Of a DNA stretch of 35,012 bases, positions 22,843-31,139 are shown piece by piece. The notes below the pieces were generated by a model that saw only the letters and a list, made by a program, of their open reading frames with translations, made no database searches and was not told the DNA's origin. Numbering within the stretch: position 1 is the first letter of the stretch; each line of letters begins with the position of its first letter. The stretch is from Methanobacteriota archaeon (GTDB lineage Archaea; Halobacteriota; Methanomicrobia; Methanomicrobiales; Methanocorpusculaceae): NCBI GenBank assembly GCA_023396065.1, contig JAEWXF010000034.1, positions 1 through 35,012 of the forward strand, given 5' to 3'. The translations under genes were made by a program, and so were the position numbers.

Positions 22843-24459
22843 ATGGACGAGCATGCGGTTGTCCAAGTCCCGGAGGAACTTGAGGCGTCTCAAGAGTCTT
22901 CGACTCCTGAACATTTGCGGGAGATTATCTCCCTGATTTTTTCCTCGCCCGATCCCGACATTCAGAGCATCAAGCTTGCGGTCTGCCGGAAGTACTCTCT
23001 TGCGGTTATGCCAAAAAATTCTGCCATTCTTGCAGCGGCAACGCCCGACGAATATGAAACGGTCAGAAAAGTTCTCCTGGTAAAACCGACCCGGACACTT
23101 TCCGGGGTTGCTCCGATTGCAGTAATGACCTCTCCCTGTGCCTGTCCGCACGGGAAATGCCTGCCCTGTCCGGGCGGACCTGATCACGTGTTTCAGTCAC
23201 CGCAGAGTTATACCGGTGAGGAACCTGCCGCACTCCGTGCCCGTCAGAATGCATATGATCCCTATCGTCAGGTAACGGCACGGCTTGGCCAGTTCCGGCT
23301 GCTCGGTCATCATGTGGACAAAGCAGAACTTATCGTCATGGGCGGGACGATGACCGCCCGCGACCCTGCGTATCAGGAATGGTTTGTCTCCGAATGCCTG
23401 CGGGGGATGAATGAGTTTGCGGGTGTGCCGTCCTCGTCCCGGAGTATGGCAGAGATGATGCAGGAGAATGAATCCTCCGCCGTCCGCTGCATTGCAACAA
23501 CGTTTGAGACCCGGCCCGACTGGTGCCGCGAAGAACACATTAATCGGATGCTGGAACTCGGTGTGACCAAAGTAGAACTCGGGTTCCAGCACACGGACGA
23601 CGAGCTGCTCACGCTCAACAAACGCGGCCATACCGTGGCGGACAGCGTAGAGGCAAACCGGCTTTTGCGCGACGCAGGCATTAAGGTAGGGTTTCATGTA
23701 ATGCCGAACCTCTACGGCAGCGACCTCGCCCGCGACCGCCGGATGTTTGATCAGTTGTTCACGGATCCCCGGTTCTGCCCGGATTTCCTGAAGATCTATC
23801 CCACACTTGTCACGCCCGGTGCGGAGCTGGAGGAGTTGTGGCGCTCGGGAGCATACAGTACCTACGATGAGGATGAACTGGTTGATCTTCTGGCCTATGC
23901 AAAATCGCGGCTTCCTGAGTTTGTGCGGCTGCAGCGTATCCAGCGGGATATTCCCGCAAAACTGATTGTGTCCGGCTCGATTCACGGCCATATCCGTCAG
24001 ATGGCACAGAAACGTCTGGCAGAGCAGGGAATGCAGTGCCACTGTATCCGCTGCCGGGAGATCGGACGGCGGCCCAGCCATGCGGAGGAGCGTGAAGAGA
24101 CGCTGACCTATGACTGCTGCGGCGGAACCGAGCATTTCCTCTCGACAGCAGCCGGAGATGCTCTGATCGGGTTTGTCCGGCTGCGGTTTCCGGGGTCTGT
24201 GTTCCGGTCCGAGCTGGACGGTGCGGCGCTTGTCCGGGAACTGCATGTCTACGGCAGTATCGTTCCTCTCGGGGAACACGGTGAGGGAGAGGAACGGCAG
24301 CACCGGTCCTACGGCCAGAAGCTTCTGGTGCGTGCAGAGGAAACCGCGCGCGAAGCAGGATATGGGCGAGTCGCGGTGATGAGCGGTGTCGGTGTTCGTC
24401 CCTACTACCGTAAACAGGGCTATGTGCGTGCAGGTCCATATATGATTAAGACTCTATGA
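22843..24459 (+). CDS. elp3: Elp3, tRNA U34 carboxymethyl-transfer radical SAM/acetyltransferase
   Basis: The 538-residue protein combines a radical SAM domain and a C-terminal GNAT domain. The iron-sulfur site lies in C99-x-CPHGKCLPCPGG (Cys99, 101, 106, 109), followed by ELIVMGGTMTARDPAYQEWFV, TKVELGFQHTDDELLTLNKRGHT and VGFHVMPNLYGSD. The C-terminal half has LVRELHVYGSIVPLG, YGQKLLVRAEETARE and GVGVRPYYRKQGYVRAGPYM. Archaeal Elp3 modifies the wobble uridine of tRNA without other Elongator subunits. The region at residues 15-22 (ASQESSTP) is encoded by the 24-nt hairpin repeat also seen in fkbM. Its stop overlaps priS by four bases. Confidence 0.95.
   Translation: MDEHAVVQVPEELEASQESSTPEHLREIISLIFSSPDPDIQSIKLAVCRKYSLAVMPKNSAILAAATPDEYETVRKVLLVKPTRTLSGVAPIAVMTSPCACPHGKCLPCPGGPDHVFQSPQSYTGEEPAALRARQNAYDPYRQVTARLGQFRLLGHHVDKAELIVMGGTMTARDPAYQEWFVSECLRGMNEFAGVPSSSRSMAEMMQENESSAVRCIATTFETRPDWCREEHINRMLELGVTKVELGFQHTDDELLTLNKRGHTVADSVEANRLLRDAGIKVGFHVMPNLYGSDLARDRRMFDQLFTDPRFCPDFLKIYPTLVTPGAELEELWRSGAYSTYDEDELVDLLAYAKSRLPEFVRLQRIQRDIPAKLIVSGSIHGHIRQMAQKRLAEQGMQCHCIRCREIGRRPSHAEEREETLTYDCCGGTEHFLSTAAGDALIGFVRLRFPGSVFRSELDGAALVRELHVYGSIVPLGEHGEGEERQHRSYGQKLLVRAEETAREAGYGRVAVMSGVGVRPYYRKQGYVRAGPYMIKTL
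22886..22909 (+). repeat. 24-nt hairpin repeat, copy in elp3
   Basis: CGTCTCAAGAGTC-TTC-GACTCCTG is identical to 12349-12372 except for the three loop bases, and is read in the same frame. It lies in the variable N-terminal part of Elp3. Confidence 0.6.
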
Positions 24460-25604
24460 AGCCGGCGACCTATGAGTTTCTGCGGCAGCGCTTTTCTGCC
24501 TACTACAACGGAGAGATTCAGGGAGCCGGAGCTGTGTTTCTCCCGGATTCTCTCAAAGAACGGGAGTGGGGATTCATCTTTTTCAATAAAGACGGAAAGA
24601 CTGCCGGGATGCGCCGGCACCTTTCCTTTACCTCGCAGGATGAGGTAACAGCATATCTCAAAAGTATGACACCCGCACACGTCTACTACTCCAGCGCGTA
24701 TTATGCCCGTCCGGGGGCTGCGCAGATGGGAGAGAAAGGGTGGCTGGGGGCGGACCTGATCTTTGATCTGGACGCGGATCACATCGTCCACGGACCGTAT
24801 GATGTGATGCTCGCCCGCGTAAAAGAGGAGCTGTTCAAGCTGATTGAAATGCTGACCGCAGAGCTTGGGTTTTCCGAGAAGGATCTGAAAGTGAACTTTT
24901 CCGGCGGACGCGGGTATCATATCCACATTCCCCTGCTGACGGTGCGCGGGTGGAGCAGTGCGGAACGGCGCGAGCTGGTGAACTATGTCTGCGGAACCGG
25001 ACTTTCGCCGGAGAGTATGCTTACCGGCGCTACTGCGGGCAGCGGGTGGAAGATGCGCTACCGTTCTGCCCTTTCTGCAGAACTTGCCTACGTTGATTCC
25101 CTGGATGCCGCGGGACAGGCCGCGTACTTTTCGGAGATGAACAATCTTGGAGAAAGGTTCATTTCAGGATTTCTGAAAAATCTGGAGAAGACCCGTGCTG
25201 TTGCACAGAGCCGTCCGGAACTGCTTCTGGAGAACAAGGTTGTCCGTGCGATCGTAAGCCCGGACAACTCCTCATTTCACACCCGGCTTCTGGGATATGC
25301 GGTGCAGGCGGACGAACCGGTTACCACGGATATCAAGCGTCTTATCCGGCACCCGGGATCGCTGCACGGAGGGTCCGGTATGCGGGTTACCCCTCTTGAA
25401 GTTTCCCGGCTGGATTCGTTTGAGCCGCTGATAGATGCGGTAGTGTTTGGCGACCGTACCGTACCGGTGGAGTGTTCCTTTGCACTGTCCATGTCAATTC
25501 TCGGAAACACATACGATCTTGCCGCCGGTCTGAATATAGTACCGGAAGCTCTGGCAGTGTTTCTCTGCTGCCGGGGTATCGCAGAGATTGCGCGGGGTGT
25601 CTGA
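24456..25604 (+). CDS. priS: DNA primase small (catalytic) subunit
   Basis: The 382-residue protein is the archaeo-eukaryotic primase catalytic subunit. The metal-binding pair is in DLIFDLDADHI (D104, D106); SGGRGYHIHIPL (149-160) supplies the conserved nucleotide-binding His; a later TDIKRLIRHPGSLHGGSGMRV is the C-terminal core motif. It makes primers for replication together with PriL, which is not in the window. The gene overlaps both elp3 and the GINS gene, consistent with a replication operon. The length is normal. Confidence 0.95.
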   Translation: MKPATYEFLRQRFSAYYNGEIQGAGAVFLPDSLKEREWGFIFFNKDGKTAGMRRHLSFTSQDEVTAYLKSMTPAHVYYSSAYYARPGAAQMGEKGWLGADLIFDLDADHIVHGPYDVMLARVKEELFKLIEMLTAELGFSEKDLKVNFSGGRGYHIHIPLLTVRGWSSAERRELVNYVCGTGLSPESMLTGATAGSGWKMRYRSALSAELAYVDSLDAAGQAAYFSEMNNLGERFISGFLKNLEKTRAVAQSRPELLLENKVVRAIVSPDNSSFHTRLLGYAVQADEPVTTDIKRLIRHPGSLHGGSGMRVTPLEVSRLDSFEPLIDAVVFGDRTVPVECSFALSMSILGNTYDLAAGLNIVPEALAVFLCCRGIAEIARGV

Positions 25605-26317
25605 TGGGCAGGATTACGATCTCGGAACTTCACGGGTATCTGATTGACGAGCGAAACAGCGGGGCGCTTACGGAGATTCCGTCCACACTGTATGAGGAGG
25701 TTCACGCAGAGCTTGCATCCCTGCGTGCGGAGGCGCTCAAAATGGAGGACCCCTTTGGTGAAGGGGTACAGAGTCTTTTAAAAGAACGTGACAGTCTGCG
25801 CGAGTACATCCGGGATCTGTATGCGGAACGTACCCGGAAGATTTTCTCTCTCTCGCTTGCGAAGGCTACGGGGGAGGAGATTAACCGCGAGGAGCTGCGT
25901 GCGATGGTGCCTGGCGAGCGGGCACTGTATGAGGTGGTGTCCGATTCGGCACTGTCATGCAGAAAGGCTCTTTTAGATGGAAAGGCAACATTAGATGCCG
26001 CAACTGCGTACAGCTACGTTCCGCCGGATCTCACCTCCTCTGCTCCCGTTTTGGGGGTGGCAGGTCCGGGTACGGGTGTTGCCGCAGATATTTCGGACGC
26101 GCGTGCAGATGAAGTGTTTCCGGAGGGAAGTGCCGATGCAGAAACTGCTCCCGAATCGTACCGTGTTATCATGGTACGGGATAAAGTCGAAGAATTTCAG
26201 GATTATAGCGGACGGATATATACTCTTTCGCCAGGAGATATCGTCTCACTGCCACAACCCATGGCAGAGATTCTTTGCAATCGCGACATAGCATTAAATA
26301 TCAGGCTTCGCAAATAA
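25604..26317 (+). CDS. GINS complex subunit (Gins51-like)
   Basis: The 237-residue product starts with a helical A-domain (ISELHGYLIDERNSGALTEIPSTLYEEVHAEL, then FGEGVQSLLKERDSLREYIRDLYAERTRKIF) and ends with a small beta domain (YRVIMVRDKVEEFQDYSGRIYTLSPGDIVSLP). The A-then-B order is that of archaeal Gins51, which joins MCM and Cdc45/RecJ in the replicative helicase. A flexible Ala/Pro/Asp-rich linker (about 140-185) separates the two parts. The start at 25604 overlaps the priS stop; longer upstream starts lie within priS. It is followed 94 bases later by rpl44e. Confidence 0.88.
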   Translation: MGRITISELHGYLIDERNSGALTEIPSTLYEEVHAELASLRAEALKMEDPFGEGVQSLLKERDSLREYIRDLYAERTRKIFSLSLAKATGEEINREELRAMVPGERALYEVVSDSALSCRKALLDGKATLDAATAYSYVPPDLTSSAPVLGVAGPGTGVAADISDARADEVFPEGSADAETAPESYRVIMVRDKVEEFQDYSGRIYTLSPGDIVSLPQPMAEILCNRDIALNIRLRK

Positions 26318-26411
26318 GTATGGTATTCGGTATCGCGCAAAAGTTATGCGCTTTTGTGCCGTTCCGACCGCAGATGATGCGAGAGGACTCCTTGAGAAGG
26401 GGACAATATTT

Positions 26412-26690
26412 ATGAAAAAACCAGTTAAGTTCAACACCTACTGTCCATACTGCCGGAAACACACCGAGCACGAGGTTGAAAAGGTAAAGAAAGGTAAGAC
26501 GACCGGTCTCCACTGGATTGACCGCCAGAAAGCACGCCGCAGTTCTGTTGGGAACCGCGGTAAGTTCGGCAAGGTTCCGGGAGGAGACAAGCCGACGAAG
26601 AAGATCAATGTCCGGTACCGGTGTAAGGAGTGCGGAAAGGCACACCTGAGAGAAGGATACCGTGCAGGCAAATTCGAACTTACGGAGTGA
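26412..26690 (+). CDS. rpl44e: 50S ribosomal protein L44e
   Basis: The 92-residue protein begins MKKPVKFNTYCPYCRKHTEHEVEKVKKGK and has a second zinc pair in YRCKECGKAHLREGYRAGKFE. Both pairs form the zinc ribbon of L44e. The start at 26412 is the family start, preceded by a G-rich GGGG ten bases upstream; a longer frame starting at 26346 is not supported. It precedes S27e by seven bases, the conserved archaeal order. Confidence 0.96.
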   Translation: MKKPVKFNTYCPYCRKHTEHEVEKVKKGKTTGLHWIDRQKARRSSVGNRGKFGKVPGGDKPTKKINVRYRCKECGKAHLREGYRAGKFELTE

Positions 26691-26697
26691 GTAACAA

Positions 26698-26886
26698 ATG
26701 GTAAAAGCACACCGCGACAATCGGAGCAAGTTTCTGAAGGTAAAGTGTCCGGACTGCGAACACGAGCAGCTTGTGTTCGAGAAGGCATCCTCCAAGGTAG
26801 AATGTATCGTATGTGGTCGTGTTCTTGCAGAGCCAACCGGCGGCAAGGCAGACCTGAAAGCTGACGTAGTTGCAACCTACGAATAA
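26698..26886 (+). CDS. rps27e: 30S ribosomal protein S27e
   Basis: The 62-residue protein has the S27e zinc finger: KCPDCEHEQLVFEKASSKVECIVCGRVL, with two CxxC pairs. Archaeal members are of this size. It lies between L44e and the initiation factor gene, its usual place. Confidence 0.96.
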   Translation: MVKAHRDNRSKFLKVKCPDCEHEQLVFEKASSKVECIVCGRVLAEPTGGKADLKADVVATYE

Positions 26887-26903
26887 ATTCGGAAACAGCA
26901 TCA

Positions 26904-27677
26904 ATGAGTGAAAGAGACTGGCCAATTGAAGGAGAACTTGTCGTCTGCAGTGTGACGGAGGTCAAGGACTTTGCGGCATTTGTTGCCCTGGATGAGTATG
27001 AAGGACGTCAGGGTTTAATCCCGATTGCGGAGATTGCCCGCGGATGGATTAAGTACATCAGAGATTACATTCGTGAAGGACAGAAGGTTGTCTGTAAGGT
27101 CCTTCACGTGGATGAAGGCCGCGGCCATATCGATCTTTCCCTCAAAGATGTGAATGAACATCAGCGCCGTGAGAAGATTCAGGACTGGAAGAACGAACAG
27201 AAAGCCCATAAGTGGATTGAGTTCGCGTCCAAAGACTGCAACGTTGCGGAAAAGCAGATTGAGGAGGCCCTGTATCATGAGTATGGTTCTCTGTATTCTG
27301 CGTTTGAGGACATCGCTGTCTATGGGGAGTCTGTTCTTGCCAAGTTTGATCTCCCAGATGCAGGCAGGGATGCTCTGGCAAAGGTCGCATCCGAGAATGT
27401 GAAGGTGCCGAAAGTAACGGTTTCCGCAATTCTTGAGCTTACGTCCACGAAACCGGACGGCGTGAATGTGATCCGCCGCGCCCTGCGCAGCGCTGAACCG
27501 AAGGTTGACGGTGCCGAGATTGAACTTCTGTATCTCGGCGCACCCAAATACCGGGTTAAGGTTGTTGCTCCTGACTACAAGACCGCAGAGAAAGCTTTGG
27601 AAAAAGCAGCAAGTGCGGCTATTGGCGTTATGGAGCGTGCTGACGGTACCGGCAAGCTGGTCCGGAAGCAGAAGTAA
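26904..27677 (+). CDS. eif2a: Translation initiation factor aIF2 subunit alpha
   Basis: The 257-residue protein has an N-terminal S1 domain (GELVVCSVTEVKDFAAFVALDEYEGRQGLIPIAEIA at 10-45, then VVCKVLHVDEGRGHIDLSLKDV), a central helical domain and a C-terminal alpha-beta domain (AEIELLYLGAPKYRVKVVAPDYKTAEKAL). It binds initiator tRNA as part of aIF2. Spacing of 17 bases from S27e and 15 bases to Nop10 shows one operon. Confidence 0.95.
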   Translation: MSERDWPIEGELVVCSVTEVKDFAAFVALDEYEGRQGLIPIAEIARGWIKYIRDYIREGQKVVCKVLHVDEGRGHIDLSLKDVNEHQRREKIQDWKNEQKAHKWIEFASKDCNVAEKQIEEALYHEYGSLYSAFEDIAVYGESVLAKFDLPDAGRDALAKVASENVKVPKVTVSAILELTSTKPDGVNVIRRALRSAEPKVDGAEIELLYLGAPKYRVKVVAPDYKTAEKALEKAASAAIGVMERADGTGKLVRKQK

Positions 27678-27692
27678 TTTTCGGTGTTTTGT

Positions 27693-27854
27693 ATGACTGG
27701 TCATATCCGGCAGTGTCCGAATGATCACACGTACACTCTTTTGTCTGTTTGTCCAAAGTGCGGTGCCGAGACCTGTTCTGTGCATCCGGCGCGGTATTCT
27801 CCCGAGGATCACTATGGAGCGTATCGCAGAAAGGTGAAGTCATGGACCCGGTAA
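27693..27854 (+). CDS. nop10: H/ACA RNP component Nop10
   Basis: This 53-residue protein is too short for many gene callers. It contains RQCPNDHTYTLLSVCPKCG and then HPARYSPEDHYGAYRRK, the pattern of archaeal Nop10, a zinc-binding protein that joins Cbf5 in RNA-guided pseudouridylation. It keeps three of the four usual Cys (the second position is D), as in some archaeal members. It overlaps the PAC2 gene by 13 bases and follows aIF2-alpha as in most archaea. Confidence 0.93.
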   Translation: MTGHIRQCPNDHTYTLLSVCPKCGAETCSVHPARYSPEDHYGAYRRKVKSWTR

Positions 27855-28600
27855 ATGTCCGCTGGTACGTGGAGGATGTTTCAGCGCATTCTGCCCCGGT
27901 TCTGATTGCCGGTCTGCCCGGCGTCGGGCATGTAGGGAAACTGGTGGTGGATCATCTGGTGCGTGTTTTGTCGGCGGAAAAGGTTGCAGAGATTACCTCA
28001 ACGCTGTTTCCTCCGCAGATGTATCTGGGGGAGAATGCGGTTCTCCGTCTGCCCCGGAATGAGGTTTTTTTTGTTCCGGCATCTGATGCATCACCTGCGT
28101 TTCTTCTGCTGGCAGGAGACTGTCAGAGTACGACCCCTGAGGGCCATTATGTTCTGGCTGAGGCGTATCTGCGTGTTCTGGAGCTGCTGGGTGTCCGGCG
28201 GGTCTATACGCTGGGCGGCTACGGTGTCGGGAAAATGGTGGATCATCCGCGGGTGCTTTCTGCGCTGAGCAGTGCTTCTCTGAAAGAGGAGGTGCTCGCC
28301 GCAGGTGCACTGGTGAGTTCGGAGGAGCCGGTCGGCGGTATTATCGGTGCGACAGGTCTTTTGATTACGCTTGGACGACTGCACGGGAGGGAGGGGATTG
28401 CCCTGCTCGGCGAGACGTCTGGGTATCTGGTTGATCCGGTCAGTGCAACCGCGGTTCTGGATGTTCTGGAGAGACTGACCGGGGTGCATGCCGACAGAAC
28501 GGAACTTGCGGAGCTTGCAGATCAGATGATGTCCGAGGTTGCGGCTATTGCCTCGTCGATGCAGAACCGCGCACCGGATGATCTCCGGTATATCGGGTGA
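27842..28600 (+). CDS. PAC2-family proteasome assembly chaperone
   Basis: The 252-residue product has the PAC2 core: PVLIAGLPGVGHVGKLVVDHLV near the start, AEITSTLFPPQMYL, VRRVYTLGGYGVGK and VGGIIGATGLLITLGRLHGREGIALLGETSGYLVDP. Archaeal PAC2-like proteins are linked to proteasome assembly, and this gene follows Nop10 in many archaea. The ATG at 27842 overlaps the nop10 stop region; an upstream start inside nop10 is not supported. Confidence 0.9.
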   Translation: MDPVNVRWYVEDVSAHSAPVLIAGLPGVGHVGKLVVDHLVRVLSAEKVAEITSTLFPPQMYLGENAVLRLPRNEVFFVPASDASPAFLLLAGDCQSTTPEGHYVLAEAYLRVLELLGVRRVYTLGGYGVGKMVDHPRVLSALSSASLKEEVLAAGALVSSEEPVGGIIGATGLLITLGRLHGREGIALLGETSGYLVDPVSATAVLDVLERLTGVHADRTELAELADQMMSEVAAIASSMQNRAPDDLRYIG

Positions 28601-28608
28601 GTGTTTCT

Positions 28609-29727
28609 ATGCTGAAGAACGTGGATCTGCATCTGCACTCCTGCTACTCCATGGCGACGTCGCCGGATATGCTGCCGGAGAGAATTCTTGCGGGCTGCCG
28701 GACAAAGGGTATTCAGGTTGTCGGCAGCGGGGATGCGCTGCATCCGGGCTGGCGCCGCCTGTGGGAACCATATCTGCACAACAGTTTTGGGATTACGGTG
28801 GTGCCGCAGACGGAGGTTGAAGATTCATCCCGGGTGCACCATGTGATTCTGATGGAGACATTCGCCCAGTTTGCGGAGTTACAGGAGATGCTGTCGCCGT
28901 TTTGCAGTCATCTGGAGACGGCGGGCAGGCCGCATCTGCATCTGGACGGTGAAAAAATTGCCGCCATGGTGCATGCGGTGGGCGGGCTGATCGGTCCTGC
29001 GCATGCGTTTACTCCGTGGACGTCGCTGTTTGCAGCATATAATGCGCCGTCAGAGTGTTACGGTGAGGAGCCGTTTGAGTTCTGCGAGCTTGGCTTATCG
29101 GCGGATTCGTCGTACGGTGCGGGAATCGCAGAGTTTGCCGGTGTGCCGTTTTTAACCAATTCGGATGCCCACAGCCCGTCGCCGGTGAAGCTTGGCCGGG
29201 AGTTTACCCGGATGGATGTTGCCGGGGATGAGCCGCGAGCGGTTCTTGATGCGATCCGGCAGGGTTCGGTTGTGCTGAATGCAGGGTTTTTCCCGGAGGA
29301 GGGGAAGTACAACCGTACCGCCTGTGTCCGATGTTATGCACAGTTTTCGCTTGCGGAAGCGGAAGAGCTGCACTGGAGATGTCCGCATGATACGGGCAGG
29401 ATTAAGCTCGGCGTGCGGGAACGTGCGGAGATGCTTTCGACACTGCCAAGTCCTGTGGCCCGACCGCCGTATCTGAAGATGATTCCGCTTGGAGAGGTGA
29501 TTGCCCGGGTGCTGGGGGTTTCGTCGCCGTCGACGAAGAAATGTTCTGCTGTGTATGCTGCATTTCTTGCGGCGTTTGATACTGAAATTTCCGTCCTGCT
29601 GGAGGTGCCGCACACTGAGCTTGCGGAGGTGTCGGTTGCCGTGGCGGACGCGGTCTGTAATCTGCGTGAGGGACGGGTAACGCTTATTCCGGGCGGCGGC
29701 GGGAAGTACGGGTCGTTTACCTTTTGA
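28609..29727 (+). CDS. EndoQ-like PHP-domain nuclease
   Basis: The 372-residue protein belongs to the archaeal PHP family that contains EndoQ, which nicks DNA at deaminated bases. It has the PHP metal motifs DLHLHS (6-11), GSGDALHP, QTEVED, GPAHAFTPW and TNSDAHSPSPVKLGREF. A zinc-finger-like part follows (ACVRCYAQFS, later WRCPHDTGRIKLGVRER), in which the last Cys of the usual four appears as Asp. A helical C-terminal domain follows. The ATG at 28609 is preferred to a GTG at 28597 because GGGTGA lies eight bases upstream of it. Activity on DNA is inferred from the family. Confidence 0.85.
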   Translation: MLKNVDLHLHSCYSMATSPDMLPERILAGCRTKGIQVVGSGDALHPGWRRLWEPYLHNSFGITVVPQTEVEDSSRVHHVILMETFAQFAELQEMLSPFCSHLETAGRPHLHLDGEKIAAMVHAVGGLIGPAHAFTPWTSLFAAYNAPSECYGEEPFEFCELGLSADSSYGAGIAEFAGVPFLTNSDAHSPSPVKLGREFTRMDVAGDEPRAVLDAIRQGSVVLNAGFFPEEGKYNRTACVRCYAQFSLAEAEELHWRCPHDTGRIKLGVRERAEMLSTLPSPVARPPYLKMIPLGEVIARVLGVSSPSTKKCSAVYAAFLAAFDTEISVLLEVPHTELAEVSVAVADAVCNLREGRVTLIPGGGGKYGSFTF

Positions 29728-29778
29728 GACCAGACAGACAGACCCCTTAAGTATCGGGAACGGCAACATATCAGCACA

Positions 29779-30363
29779 ATGGATACTGACGATATGATTG
29801 TGCTGGACTGTCCGGTCTGCGGAGAGGAAACAGACTTCACTCTTTTAAAAGAACCTCCTGAGGCAATTGTCCGCTGCACAGAATGCGGACATACCATGCG
29901 GGTAACACTCAAGGAGCCAAGAATCTATACCGTGAAAGCGATTGTCAGCTATGGCACCGAATCTCACACAGGGACGATTGAGCTTATGGAAGGGGACATC
30001 TGTTCAGTGGGTGACTTTCTGGTAGCCGAGGTCGGTGAAGAGTCCTACGGTGTTGAGGTGATGTCCATTGAAAGAGACAATGCGCGACGGGCAAAGCTTC
30101 CCGCCGAAGATATTGAAGTACTCTGGACCAGACTCGTGGACAAGGTTATCATTCGTGCCTCGTTGAACAAGGGAGCAGTAACTATTCCCCTGTATGAACA
30201 GGTTCCGGGCGACAAAGTCTACACCGTTGACCATATCACGTCTGTGGGCGGAAGACAGTTCCGGGTCACCCGGATTAAACTGCGAAAAGGAAATGTTCTG
30301 GAACGGAAAGACAAAACGGCCCAGGCATTTGAGATCAAACGAATTTACGGAGAACGATCCTAA
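29779..30363 (+). CDS. HVO_0476-family zinc-ribbon protein
   Basis: This 194-residue protein begins with a zinc ribbon (CPVC at 11-14, CTECG at 33-37) and continues with a beta-rich region (SYGTESHTGTIELMEGDICSVGDFLVAE, then MSIERDNARRAKLPAEDIEVLWTRLVDKVIIRASLNKG) characteristic of a conserved archaeal family named after HVO_0476. Its function is unknown; RNA or transcription roles are guesses. Its stop codon lies in the loop of a hairpin terminator. Confidence 0.85.
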   Translation: MDTDDMIVLDCPVCGEETDFTLLKEPPEAIVRCTECGHTMRVTLKEPRIYTVKAIVSYGTESHTGTIELMEGDICSVGDFLVAEVGEESYGVEVMSIERDNARRAKLPAEDIEVLWTRLVDKVIIRASLNKGAVTIPLYEQVPGDKVYTVDHITSVGGRQFRVTRIKLRKGNVLERKDKTAQAFEIKRIYGERS

Positions 30364-30390
30364 GGATCGTTTTCGGCCCCTCTTTTTTGG
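30353..30390 (+). terminator. Hairpin terminator with the stop codon in its loop
   Basis: AACGATCC (30353-30360) and GGATCGTT (30364-30371) pair around TAA, the stop codon of the preceding gene, and a T-tract follows at 30382-30388. This looks like an intrinsic terminator between the convergent neighbours. Confidence 0.6.
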
Positions 30391-30434
30391 AACCTGAGAA
30401 TAATTCTGTGAGAAAAAAAGATATTTTTCCCGGA

Positions 30435-31139
30435 TTAACGGTATCCGGTAATGAGCTTCATGACGATGTTGTCATACCCGTACTGCAGCGTCATGCTTTC
30501 ATTGGTTTTTGCGGTGACCAGCGCGGAACGGATGGAGATCGTCTCATTGGCGGAGGCGGTTTCATTTACCGTAGTGTCCGTCTCAACAAAGTTGAGGATT
30601 CCCATGCTGCCGACGGTCCAGTTGTTATAGTCGATGCCCATGTTCGCTGCCTGTTCAGGTGTGATCGCAGTAACGAGCGCGCCACCGAGAGAGGTGAGAT
30701 TTCTGGTTTCTCCAAGGGCCATTCCGATGGTTCCGGCAGAGATCTGGTTGAACTCGGACGGGAACATCTTGAACTGGTTTTCGTATCCCGAAGGTATGAG
30801 AATACTGCCGTTTGCGTCCGCCTGCTGACCGGCGATGAACTGGAGGTTTCCGGTGGTTACCGGCAGGCTTGATACGTTTGCCGCCTCAAACACCTCAAGG
30901 GAAGACGTTACCATGGGGGTATCTCCGATATACATCGTGTATTCCACATTGACACTATTTCCTGCTTCGATTACGCCGGTGGTTGTACTACCCTGAAAGA
31001 GCTTGTCAATGCCACCGAACGATAATACACACATGACAACAATCAGAACACAAAAGCCGACAACACCGACCTGTGTCCAGTTGATATCCTTTTTCTGACG
31101 CGGTTTACCGTCCGCGTTACTCTTCGTCTGTACTGCCAT
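30435..31139 (-). CDS. Membrane-anchored FKBP-like peptidyl-prolyl isomerase
   Basis: The 234-residue protein has a basic cytoplasmic N-terminus, one membrane span (about 24-44, VGVVGFCVLIVVMCVLSFGG) and an outside domain. The domain starts VIEAGNSVNVEYTMYIGDTPMVTSS, the beta start of FKBP-type isomerases, and has FPSEFNQISAGTIGMALGETRNLT, matching the flap-like segment that precedes insertions in SlyD-like archaeal proteins. The C-terminal part is divergent and the aromatic pocket is poorly conserved, so catalytic activity is uncertain. A TTTATG-type TATA sequence lies about 33 bases upstream. It may aid folding of secreted proteins. Confidence 0.75.
   Translation of the reverse strand: MAVQTKSNADGKPRQKKDINWTQVGVVGFCVLIVVMCVLSFGGIDKLFQGSTTTGVIEAGNSVNVEYTMYIGDTPMVTSSLEVFEAANVSSLPVTTGNLQFIAGQQADANGSILIPSGYENQFKMFPSEFNQISAGTIGMALGETRNLTSLGGALVTAITPEQAANMGIDYNNWTVGSMGILNFVETDTTVNETASANETISIRSALVTAKTNESMTLQYGYDNIVMKLITGYR

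Noticed and set aside
23197..24303. 368-codon minus-strand frame within elp3
   Set aside because: The sense strand encodes a complete radical SAM/GNAT protein; the antisense frame has no recognisable features.
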